A program made the translations under genes and the position numbers. Below the pieces are notes generated by a model. The model saw only the letters and a list, made by a program, of their open reading frames with translations, ran no database searches and was not told the origin of the DNA. This document shows positions 1 to 5,848 of a stretch of DNA of 7,336 nt, piece by piece. Numbering within the stretch: the first letter of the stretch is position 1; every line of letters starts with the position of its first letter. Source of the DNA: Clostridiales bacterium UBA4653 (GTDB lineage Bacteria; Bacillota; Clostridia; Oscillospirales; CAG-272); contig DHMB01000133.1 in NCBI GenBank assembly GCA_002405565.1, positions 2,402-9,737 of the forward strand, given 5' to 3'.

Positions 1-660
1 CTTCATCGTTTTGTTTCGGAAGATATTTCACAGGTAATTCATTTTCAAAGCGGCATGCCGGCGCGCGGTATGGGTGGACTGCTCTGTGTGAATTTAGGCA
101 TTCGCATACCGGAATGTTCCGAAAGAACTTTTCAGCCCCAGACTGAAAAGAAAAAATACTATCACGAGTATGAATGTACAATACGCTCGCGCCTGGGAAT
201 CGTCAGCGGTCAAAATGAAACTTGGTATAACCTTCGCAATAAGACTGCAAAAATTATTGACAGCATTATTCATGAAATTGATCAATACGTTTTACCGGCT
301 TATGAAGTGTTGAATAGCAGAGACGCCATCCTTGCGCAAAGGAGAAATTATCCCTTGCTTGATAACTTGAATTCATTACTGATTTTATTGGACGAAAGCA
401 TGATATACGGTCATCTCGGAGACATGGAAGAAGCTAAGGAGCTTTTTGAACTTTATTATCAGTCTGTGGTAAAGGAATACAATGATCTGACGGAAAACGG
501 ACATAAGCAATATCTCAAAAAGGGCGAACGTGTTATTTTTATGGGACAATATATAACTGCCGAAAAAGACGGTTATGTGACGCTGTACGGCGCGGATCAC
601 GGGCATATTGATTATCTTGATAAACTGGCTGTCAGTCTTGGCTTGCGGGAACCCGTATAA
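1..660 (+). CDS. DUF4304-like domain protein, 5' end cut by window
   Basis: The frame is open from base 1 to the TAA at 658-660, giving 219 visible residues; the true start lies upstream of the window. The ATG at 55 is only an internal methionine, because the residues before it (FVSEDISQVIHFQ) already belong to the conserved fold. What I recognise is the DUF4304 pattern: a hydrophobic strand ending in HFQ, then VNLGIRIPE (visible residues 31-39), then an ECTIRSRLGIVSG block followed by a conserved tryptophan in ETWYNL. The second half is helical and leucine-rich (around LLDNLNSLLILLDE), with no motif I can name. I see no signal peptide or membrane segment in the visible part, so a cytoplasmic protein is likely. 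The family has no established biochemical role that I know of. A rho-independent terminator follows 4 nt after the stop, so this is the last gene of its transcript. The family call is by pattern only. Confidence 0.72.
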   Translation, partial: LHRFVSEDISQVIHFQSGMPARGMGGLLCVNLGIRIPECSERTFQPQTEKKKYYHEYECTIRSRLGIVSGQNETWYNLRNKTAKIIDSIIHEIDQYVLPAYEVLNSRDAILAQRRNYPLLDNLNSLLILLDESMIYGHLGDMEEAKELFELYYQSVVKEYNDLTENGHKQYLKKGERVIFMGQYITAEKDGYVTLYGADHGHIDYLDKLAVSLGLREPV

Positions 661-664
661 ATCC

Positions 665-694
665 AAAAGCTCCGTGCACGCGGAGCTTTTTCTT
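665..694 (+). terminator. Rho-independent terminator after the DUF4304-like gene
   Basis: A perfect 10-bp stem AAAAGCTCCG (665-674) pairs with CGGAGCTTTT (681-690) around a 6-nt loop and ends in a T-run. It begins 4 nt after the stop codon. The T-run runs into the -35 box of the next promoter (693-698), so termination and re-initiation are packed into about 60 bp. Confidence 0.9.
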
Positions 695-721
695 GCAATT
701 CGGGATTGGAAATGATATAAT
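693..721 (+). promoter_or_regulatory. Sigma-A-type extended -10 promoter of the lipoprotein gene
   Basis: The -35 box TTGCAA (693-698) and the consensus -10 box TATAAT (716-721) are separated by exactly 17 bp. A TG at 713-714 makes it an extended -10 promoter. It lies about 30 bp upstream of the start at 751 and directly after a terminator. A near copy precedes the TetR gene at 3385-3413. Confidence 0.85.
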
Positions 722-750
722 GATAAAAACAATGTCATGGAGGGTCAGCT

Positions 751-1629
751 ATGAAAAAACTTTTCCGATATGTAAGCATTGTATTGGCGCTGTTTACTTT
801 TGCAATGTCATTGAGCGGATGTTTAATCCGTAATTACGATAAGTTGGCTCCCAATTTTCCCATGACGAAATGGGAGGCGGACGGTTACGAATTATATATC
901 GGCGATAATATAGAGCTTGGCGGCGTCCTGGTCTGTCATCCCAAAGACGGAAAAACTGTGATGTACGCCGCCGATATAGGTATGTTTGGAATAACAATAG
1001 CGGATACGCGAAAGCCTATACTTGAAGCACCTCAGTCTGCCGGAGAAGTCTCAAAATATTATCAGCTCGGATATTTCAAATACAATATAGGATTTTTCAG
1101 ATCATCGTTTGTGATGAAATATTGCTCAAACAATGATGGGCTAAGCCCCGAATGGTTATGGGACGGCGCCCCGGAGAAGGAGCTTAAATTCAAGCTGACC
1201 CGAAGTAATCTGAACAAGGACGATATTCCAAAGGTTGAATTTGATCCCGCGCTTGACTATTGCCCGGTATTTTATCCGGGGTGCAAATGGTTGTCGGATG
1301 ACGGAAAGGTATCAATAAGAACGGAAACCGCAGAAGACCGTAAAGTATCTGAATCCGATGAACTTTATTATTACAAACAGCCTTTCGCAGGTAAGGCAAC
1401 ATTTTCGGAAGAGTCTTTGAAGGAATACGATGTGGTCTTCGGTCAACTTGATACCGGAATATATATCGGAAGCCTTCTGTCCGGCGAAAGCGACTCAACA
1501 ATCTGTGACAGGTCGACTGCCGAAGAAATTTGGGAGTGTGAATACTTTGAAGACGGTTTTATCGCAAAGGTAATAAAGCCCAAAAGGTACGAAATCGGCA
1601 CGGTGATTCGCTTTTTCAAGGTAAACTGA
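751..1629 (+). CDS. Predicted lipoprotein of unknown function
   Basis: This is a 292-residue protein that I do not recognise. Its N-terminus is a lipoprotein signal: a KKLFR positive stretch, a hydrophobic core (about residues 8-20) and the lipobox LSGC at 21-24, with Cys24 the predicted acylated residue. It should be anchored to the outer face of the cytoplasmic membrane. The mature part is rich in Tyr, Phe, Asp and Lys, with many short alternating segments suggesting a largely beta fold. It contains four or five further cysteines, among them one in YCSNN and two near the DYCPVFYPGCKW segment. There is no catalytic motif I can name. The start is fixed by GGAGGG at 739-744, 6 nt before the ATG, downstream of a consensus promoter. 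The gene is monocistronic, with terminators on both sides, so the neighbours give no functional clue. A substrate-binding or enzymatic lipoprotein cannot be told apart from sequence alone. Confidence 0.85.
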   Translation: MKKLFRYVSIVLALFTFAMSLSGCLIRNYDKLAPNFPMTKWEADGYELYIGDNIELGGVLVCHPKDGKTVMYAADIGMFGITIADTRKPILEAPQSAGEVSKYYQLGYFKYNIGFFRSSFVMKYCSNNDGLSPEWLWDGAPEKELKFKLTRSNLNKDDIPKVEFDPALDYCPVFYPGCKWLSDDGKVSIRTETAEDRKVSESDELYYYKQPFAGKATFSEESLKEYDVVFGQLDTGIYIGSLLSGESDSTICDRSTAEEIWECEYFEDGFIAKVIKPKRYEIGTVIRFFKVN

Positions 1630-1641
1630 CCCATAAATCAT

Positions 1642-1669
1642 AAAGCTCCGTAATCTGCGGAGCTTTTCT
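1642..1669 (+). terminator. Rho-independent terminator after the lipoprotein gene
   Basis: A 9-bp stem AAAGCTCCG (1642-1650) pairs with CGGAGCTTT (1658-1666) around a 7-nt loop, followed by a short T-run. The stem arms are identical to the core of the terminator at 665-690, so near-identical hairpins bracket the lipoprotein gene. Confidence 0.85.
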
Positions 1670-1734
1670 GATAAATTTTTTGAAACCGAATTTGAAAAAC
1701 AGATACTTCTTAAGCGAAAGGGGGCGGGAATAGA

Positions 1735-3339
1735 ATGAAAGACGGCAAAGGGCTTGCGGAGCTTCGTATTGGCGAATTTACCTCCGAGTATTTTGAAAGA
1801 GTTTATTATTACTGCCTGAAAAAGACGGGCAGTGAGACGGAGGCGGCGGAGCTTTCGCAGGACATAGCGCTCGGAATAATCGAGCAGCTGCGCCGAGGGG
1901 CTTGTCCCGACAGCTTTTCGGGCTGGGTCTGGCAGATAGTGCGCAATATCTACGCAGGCTGGGCGACCGAAAAGCACAAGACGAGGGAAAGACTTTCGGA
2001 TACGGACATCTCGGAATTTGAAATTCCGGACAATTCCGATTTTGTCTCCGACATTATAAGAGAAGATGACATAGCTACTGTCCGTCGCGAAATGGCTTTC
2101 ATTCTTTCGGAATACAGAAACGTTCTGCTTATGTACTACGTACAGAACAGACGTGTCTGCGATATTGCGAAAAATCTCGGTATCCCGGAAGGCACGGTTA
2201 AAACAAGGCTTTTCCGTGCAAGACAAAAACTGAAAGAAGGTATGTATATGGCAAGAGAATTCGGAAAAAGAAGTTATGACCCTGAGGAAATATCATTCAG
2301 ACTAAACGGAAGCCACGGAAGTTTTGATCCTTATCAGGCAACAAAAAGAAAAATCCCGAAAAACATTCTGCTTGAAGCAAGCAATAACCCTTCAACAATA
2401 GAGGAACTTGCAATTGAACTCGGTATTGCCGTCCCATATATGGAGGAGGAAGTCTCCATTCTTGAAGAAGGGGAGCTTTTGAAAAAGGTCGACGGCAACA
2501 AGTACCTTACAAACTTCTTCATTTCTCCGAGAGAATGTCAGGAGGAGATTGACGAGCTTTGCTATCGGTTCGCAGAGCGAAACTATGTGGCGCTCTGGAC
2601 GCTTGCCGGCAAGGCAACCGAAAAGGCAAAAGAGGTTGGCGCGCTGAACGGTACGCTTGCAAAAGAAGATGCGCAGATGTATTTTGTCGGAAACGTAGGC
2701 TTCAGAATATATCTCACACCCTTTACAAATCACATCCTTGTCGGACATTTCAAAAGGAAGGACGGCACCAATTGGGGCTTTGCCGGAAATGAAGCCGGAG
2801 CAAGACTGCGCGAGTCCGCAGGAATCAGTAACACTTTCTGCAGTGCAGACGGAATTTATTTTGGCGGATATTATATAAACGGAGCCGGCTTTATTAAAAA
2901 TCATTACAAAGATATTGACGCCACGAGCTTTGAGGGAAAAACTCAAATGCTGAAAATGCTTTCGGAATCAGGCGGCGATGTTTCGGAGTTTTCGGAAAAC
3001 GATCTGCGCGTTGCAAACGAGCTGATAAGCTGTGGGCTTGCCGTCAGAACGGATGACGGGAAAGTGATTCCGCGCGTTATAATGATTCACGGCACAATGA
3101 ACGAGATAATGCAACCGATCTGGGCGGACAGCGAGAATGCCAGAATGAAGGATGAAATGCGCAAGCTCACTCGGGATGTTGAGGGCGTCATTGCACGTTA
3201 TTGCACAGATTATCTGAAGGATGATTTTGAGTACTATGTCGCGCAGTCTATCAATGTGCTCGGTCACTGTGTAAAACTTATAAAGGACAAAGGGCTTTAT
3301 ACGGGTAATTACAGAGACTTCCTCGCTATGATTTATTAA
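1735..3339 (+). CDS. ECF-type RNA polymerase sigma factor with long C-terminal extension
   Basis: The protein has 534 residues, about three times a normal ECF sigma factor. Sigma-2 covers about residues 13-82: AAELSQDIALGIIEQL (37-52) matches region 2.1-2.2, and FSGWVWQIVRNIYAGW (61-76) matches the core- and -10-binding helices. Sigma-4 covers about 116-170, with the helix-turn-helix VCDIAKNLGIPEGTVKTRLF at 141-160. A second DNA-binding-like segment follows at about 211-263 (a helix, then TIEELAIELGI, then a wing-like LLKKVDGNKYL), resembling a winged helix. Residues 264-534 match nothing I can name; a glycine- and tyrosine-rich stretch near 374-384 (IYFGGYYINGAGF) stands out. There is no membrane segment and no adjacent anti-sigma gene, so the extension may itself sense a signal or restrain the sigma domains. 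That is inference from other ECF groups with C-terminal extensions. The start has a purine-rich AAAGGGGG (1717-1724) about 10 nt upstream. Its regulon is unknown. Confidence 0.87.
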   Translation: MKDGKGLAELRIGEFTSEYFERVYYYCLKKTGSETEAAELSQDIALGIIEQLRRGACPDSFSGWVWQIVRNIYAGWATEKHKTRERLSDTDISEFEIPDNSDFVSDIIREDDIATVRREMAFILSEYRNVLLMYYVQNRRVCDIAKNLGIPEGTVKTRLFRARQKLKEGMYMAREFGKRSYDPEEISFRLNGSHGSFDPYQATKRKIPKNILLEASNNPSTIEELAIELGIAVPYMEEEVSILEEGELLKKVDGNKYLTNFFISPRECQEEIDELCYRFAERNYVALWTLAGKATEKAKEVGALNGTLAKEDAQMYFVGNVGFRIYLTPFTNHILVGHFKRKDGTNWGFAGNEAGARLRESAGISNTFCSADGIYFGGYYINGAGFIKNHYKDIDATSFEGKTQMLKMLSESGGDVSEFSENDLRVANELISCGLAVRTDDGKVIPRVIMIHGTMNEIMQPIWADSENARMKDEMRKLTRDVEGVIARYCTDYLKDDFEYYVAQSINVLGHCVKLIKDKGLYTGNYRDFLAMIY

Positions 3340-3356
3340 AATCACAATTTACAGAC

Positions 3357-3382
3357 AAAAGCGCACATTCCGTGCGCTTTTT
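3357..3382 (+). terminator. Rho-independent terminator after the sigma factor gene
   Basis: A perfect 10-bp stem AAAAGCGCAC (3357-3366) pairs with GTGCGCTTTT (3372-3381) around the 5-nt loop ATTCC and ends in Ts. It starts 17 nt after the TAA, and the next promoter begins only 3 nt beyond it. Confidence 0.92.
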
Positions 3383-3384
3383 GC

Positions 3385-3413
3385 TTGCAATTTCGGCTGA
3401 GAAATGATATAAT
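3385..3413 (+). promoter_or_regulatory. Sigma-A-type extended -10 promoter of the TetR gene
   Basis: TTGCAA (3385-3390) and TATAAT (3408-3413) are 17 bp apart, with an extended -10 TG at 3405-3406. Spacer and boxes are almost the same as in the promoter at 693-721. I see no clear palindrome across it that would mark an autoregulatory operator. Confidence 0.85.
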
Positions 3414-3446
3414 AACAGGGAAAATAACACAAAAGGGAGCAAGCGC

Positions 3447-4022
3447 ATGGCAAATTTCACAAAGCAGGCGATAAAATCATCGTTTATGAAGCTGCTCAAT
3501 CAGCAACCGCTGAGCAAAATAAGCGTGAGAGACATTGTTGAAGACTGTGGAATAAACAGAAACTCTTTTTATTATCATTTTCAGGACATTCCATCACTCA
3601 TCGAGGAGATAATCAAGGAGGATGCAGACAAGATAATAGAACAGTATCCGACGGTAAACTCTCTTCGGGAATGCGTCAATATCATGTTCAGAAGCGCACT
3701 TGAAAATAAGAAAGCCGTTTTACATATTTATAACTCGGCAAACAGAGATATTTATGAAAAGTCGATGATGAAGCTCTGCGAATATGTCGTCACAAAATAT
3801 ATTGAAACGGCGTTCGGTAAAGACCCCGAAAGCGAAAAAGCAAGAGCCTCCGCAATCATATTTTTCAAATGCGAGCTGTTCGGACTGTCGTTTGAATGGA
3901 TAGAAAAGGGCATGAAAGAGGACGCCATAGAAGAGATTTATAACCTTGCGGATCTTTGCCGTGACTTTTCCGATGAAATCATGAAACGCGGCAGAGAAAT
4001 GAACAAAATGGATAATAATTGA
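3447..4022 (+). CDS. TetR/AcrR-family transcriptional regulator
   Basis: At 191 residues the protein has the usual size for this family. The N-terminal DNA-binding domain covers about residues 4-56. AIKSSFMKLL is helix 1, and the helix-turn-helix KISVRDIVEDCGINRNSFYYHF at 24-45 ends in the family's characteristic F-Y-x-H-F signature. The ligand-binding and dimerisation part (about 57-191) is all helical and gives no ligand by inspection. AAGGGAG at 3433-3439 sits 7 nt before the ATG and supports this start. The gene has its own promoter and is followed by two hairpins, so it is transcribed alone. It lies just upstream of, and on the same strand as, the acyltransferase/glycosyltransferase operon, which makes that operon a plausible target. 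Most TetR proteins are repressors released by a small ligand, but neither target nor ligand is shown here. Confidence 0.92.
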   Translation: MANFTKQAIKSSFMKLLNQQPLSKISVRDIVEDCGINRNSFYYHFQDIPSLIEEIIKEDADKIIEQYPTVNSLRECVNIMFRSALENKKAVLHIYNSANRDIYEKSMMKLCEYVVTKYIETAFGKDPESEKARASAIIFFKCELFGLSFEWIEKGMKEDAIEEIYNLADLCRDFSDEIMKRGREMNKMDNN

Positions 4023-4043
4023 ATTAAATGAAAATACATGTGT

Positions 4044-4070
4044 AAAAAACGCCTCAAAAGGGCGTTTTTT
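4044..4070 (+). terminator. Rho-independent terminator after the TetR gene
   Basis: A 10-bp stem AAAAAACGCC (4044-4053) pairs with GGCGTTTTTT (4061-4070) around a 7-nt loop. The A-run on one side and T-run on the other would allow function in both directions. It starts 21 nt after the TetR stop. Confidence 0.9.
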
Positions 4071-4074
4071 CGTT

Positions 4075-4112
4075 GAGTAGAGTCGGATTCTACGACTCTA
4101 CTCTTTTGTTTT
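4075..4112 (+). terminator. Second hairpin: perfect 11-bp inverted repeat with T-rich tail
   Basis: GAGTAGAGTCG (4075-4085) pairs perfectly with CGACTCTACTC (4093-4103) around a 7-nt loop and is followed by TTTTGTTTT (4104-4112). It starts 4 nt after the first terminator. A tandem back-up terminator is the simplest reading. A dispersed palindromic repeat, or a binding site for the TetR protein encoded just upstream, are alternatives. The position, about 64 bp before the next -35 box, is far for a classical repressor site. Confidence 0.6.
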
Positions 4113-4166
4113 CGCGGTAGAATAAGCGATTTTCGGAATATAGAAGGGCAATAGAGGCACGATAGG

Positions 4167-4195
4167 TTGCTTTCCCGCCCCGCATGTGATAGGAT
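4167..4195 (+). promoter_or_regulatory. Candidate promoter of the acyltransferase/GT8 operon
   Basis: TTGCTT (4167-4172) and TAGGAT (4190-4195) are 17 bp apart, with an extended -10 TG at 4187-4188. This is the geometry of the two stronger promoters in the window, but both boxes are weaker. Initiation near 4202 leaves a leader of about 28 nt before the ATG at 4230. The spacer is C-rich and the weak boxes would suit a regulated promoter. Confidence 0.5.
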
Positions 4196-4218
4196 TTCTT
4201 TCAGATATTCCGCTTTTG

Positions 4219-4226
4219 AAAGGAAG
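4219..4226 (+). promoter_or_regulatory. Ribosome binding site deciding the first acyltransferase start
   Basis: AAAGGAAG lies just before the ATG at 4230 (5 nt from GGA). The frame is open further up to a TTG at 4167, but that codon overlaps the candidate -35 box and has no comparable site before it, so 4230 is preferred. Confidence 0.7.
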
Positions 4227-4229
4227 CTC

Positions 4230-5015
4230 ATGAGAAGAGAGAAAAAAGTTATTTATTATTCGGATGAACTCAGGGATGAGTTTGCCGGCGTCAGTCGTTC
4301 GGGCTATGAAGTGCCGAAGAAATACAAGTATATCCACAAAAATATTTTTTGGAGAGCACTTGCGTTTTTTGTTTACCGCGTCATAATGACGCCGATAGCT
4401 TTTCTTTATTGCAAGATAAAACTGAAGCTGAAAATCGTCGACAGGACGAAAAAGAGACGCAAGGACGAAGACGGTTGCTTTCTTTATGCAAATCATACTC
4501 TCCTCGTCGGCGACGCATTTATTCCGTCGCTTCTGATGTTTCCGAAAAAGACGTATGTCGTTGTCAACCCCGAAAACCTTTCAACGTTCGGGACGAGAAA
4601 TTTTCTCTCAATGAGCGGCGCACTCCCGATACCGAAGTCGCCGTATGCTTTCAGAAGATTTACGGACGCAATTGAAAAGCGGATTTTGCAGGGAAGCTGT
4701 GTCACGATATATCCGGAGGCGCACATCTGGCCATATTATACGGGAATAAGACCTTTTGAAAGCAAGTCATTTCATTTTCCCGTAAAACATAATGTTCCGA
4801 TTTATGTATCGACAAGCACGTTTCAAATGAGAAAGAAAGGCAAGCCGCCGAAGGTCACTGTCTATATCGACGGCCCGTTTTATCCTGACGGCAATCTTTC
4901 TCCGCGCGACGCAGAGAAAAAACTGCGCGATACGGCTTATGAAACAATGCTGAAAAACTCCGAAAACAGCGATTACAGATTTATTGAGTATATAAAAAAG
5001 GAGGAAGAAAAGTGA
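4230..5015 (+). CDS. PlsC-type lysophospholipid acyltransferase family protein
   Basis: This is a 261-residue member of the LPLAT superfamily, whose best-known activity is acyl transfer to 1-acylglycerol-3-phosphate to give phosphatidic acid. A hydrophobic segment at about 44-62 should tether it to the membrane. The catalytic block I is ANHTLLVGDAF with His89 and Asp95, spaced H-x5-D instead of the usual H-x4-D. The third block is YPEAHIWPYY at 161-170, where Pro162-Glu163 stand in for the canonical P-E-G; arginine 174 lies downstream. The C-terminal end is Lys/Glu-rich. The block III wording (PE, then W and aromatics) is shared with the partial acyltransferase at 6773, so the two are distant relatives in one operon. 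The stop overlaps the next start by 4 nt (GTGA), implying translational coupling. The true acceptor could be a sugar or glycolipid made by the neighbouring GT8 enzymes instead of lysophosphatidate; sequence does not decide. Confidence 0.86.
   Translation: MRREKKVIYYSDELRDEFAGVSRSGYEVPKKYKYIHKNIFWRALAFFVYRVIMTPIAFLYCKIKLKLKIVDRTKKRRKDEDGCFLYANHTLLVGDAFIPSLLMFPKKTYVVVNPENLSTFGTRNFLSMSGALPIPKSPYAFRRFTDAIEKRILQGSCVTIYPEAHIWPYYTGIRPFESKSFHFPVKHNVPIYVSTSTFQMRKKGKPPKVTVYIDGPFYPDGNLSPRDAEKKLRDTAYETMLKNSENSDYRFIEYIKKEEEK
4998..5004 (+). promoter_or_regulatory. Strong Shine-Dalgarno for a GTG start
   Basis: AAGGAGG, 7 nt before the GTG at 5012, lies inside the last codons of the acyltransferase gene. 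It supports the non-ATG start, which gives the N-terminal strand ISVMYAGND expected of a GT8 fold. Confidence 0.8.
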
Positions 5016-5848
5016 TTTCCGTAATGTACGCAGGCAACGACAGAATGTTTGACGGACTTATTATCTCCGCAATATCGACGGTAAAGCATACACGGGAAGC
5101 CGTCAACGCTTACATTCTTACAATGGATCTGACAGATATCGACAGGCGCTTCAAGCCTATAACTGAGGCGCAACGCGGATTTGTCGAAGGCATTTATAAA
5201 TCGGCAAATCACGAGAGTAAAGTCAGCCTTGTTGACGTCGGCACGCTTTACAGAGAGTACCTTGGTCACTCACCAAATTCGCAGACGGGATATACGCCGT
5301 ATACATTTCTGCGTCTCTTTGCCGACAGACTGCCGGACATTCCCGATAAAGTTCTCTATCTTGACACCGACATTGTAATAAACGGCGATCTTTCACCGCT
5401 GTTCCATACAGACATCGAAGGCTATGAATATGCCGCCGCACTTGATTATTACGGAAAGATCTTCATGGGTTATCATTACATAAACGCAGGTGTTCTTCTC
5501 ATGAACATGGCGGAGATACGAAAAACGGGACTGTTTGAAAAAGCCGTTGCGCTCTGTGCGAAAAAGAAGATATTTCTTCCGGATCAGACAGCGATATATA
5601 AGCTCACAAAACGCAAGTATATTCTCCCGAGAAAATACAATGAGCAGAAGAGATATGACAGGAAGGATACAGTCATTCAGCACTTCACAAAAACGATCCT
5701 TTGGTTGCCTTATTTTCATACGAGAAATATAAAGCCTTGGGAAACGGAAAATGTCAGCGAGGTTCTGACGAAAAAATATGACGGTATTCTCACCGAATAC
5801 AAAGCAAAAAAGAAAGAATTTGAGGAAAAGCAAAATGAAACAGAATAA
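5012..5848 (+). CDS. GT8-family glycosyltransferase (first copy)
   Basis: This 278-residue protein covers the whole GT8 catalytic domain, the family of retaining enzymes that move galactose or glucose from a UDP-sugar to a lipid-linked or other glycan. ISVMYAGND at 2-10 is the first Rossmann strand. LYLDTDIVI carries the metal-binding Asp118-x-Asp120. YINAGVLLMNM (156-166) and LPDQTAIY (189-196) are further family blocks. His224 in IQHF is the likely second metal ligand. The closing KPW is at 241-243, so His and Lys are separated by 16 residues, where the classical pattern H-x2-G-x2-KPW has five. The last 20 residues are Lys/Glu-rich. There is no signal peptide or membrane helix, so it should act in the cytoplasm or at the inner membrane face. 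It starts with GTG overlapping the previous stop and overlaps the next gene by 14 nt. Donor and acceptor cannot be read from sequence. Confidence 0.92.
   Translation: MISVMYAGNDRMFDGLIISAISTVKHTREAVNAYILTMDLTDIDRRFKPITEAQRGFVEGIYKSANHESKVSLVDVGTLYREYLGHSPNSQTGYTPYTFLRLFADRLPDIPDKVLYLDTDIVINGDLSPLFHTDIEGYEYAAALDYYGKIFMGYHYINAGVLLMNMAEIRKTGLFEKAVALCAKKKIFLPDQTAIYKLTKRKYILPRKYNEQKRYDRKDTVIQHFTKTILWLPYFHTRNIKPWETENVSEVLTKKYDGILTEYKAKKKEFEEKQNETE

Noticed and set aside
1495..2226. Long antisense open frame (243 codons) opposite the sigma factor gene
   Set aside because: It lies opposite clear sigma-2 and sigma-4 coding sequence, its product is low in recognisable motifs, and it spans two terminated genes.
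2392..2946. Antisense open frame (184 codons) opposite the sigma factor C-terminal extension
   Set aside because: The + strand frame continues unbroken from recognised sigma domains, so the antisense frame is a shadow, although the extension itself is unrecognised.
4161..4193. Direct repeat GATAGG around the operon promoter
   Set aside because: Six bases are too short to mean anything, and one copy falls inside the -10 region by necessity of the promoter sequence.
4134..4212. 8-bp inverted repeat CGGAATAT / ATATTCCG flanking the operon promoter
   Set aside because: An 8-bp match in about 200 bases is expected by chance often enough, and the arms are more than 60 bp apart.
4167..4229. Upstream TTG start for the first acyltransferase, adding 21 residues
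   Set aside because: The TTG lies in the candidate -35 box, has no comparable ribosome binding site, and the added residues do not resemble the family; the ATG at 4230 has AAAGGAAG before it.
5778..5834. Upstream ATG for the second GT8, adding 19 residues
   Set aside because: It would overlap the first GT8 by more than 70 nt, adds only a basic stretch, and the ATG at 5835 has its own Shine-Dalgarno and leads straight into the fold.
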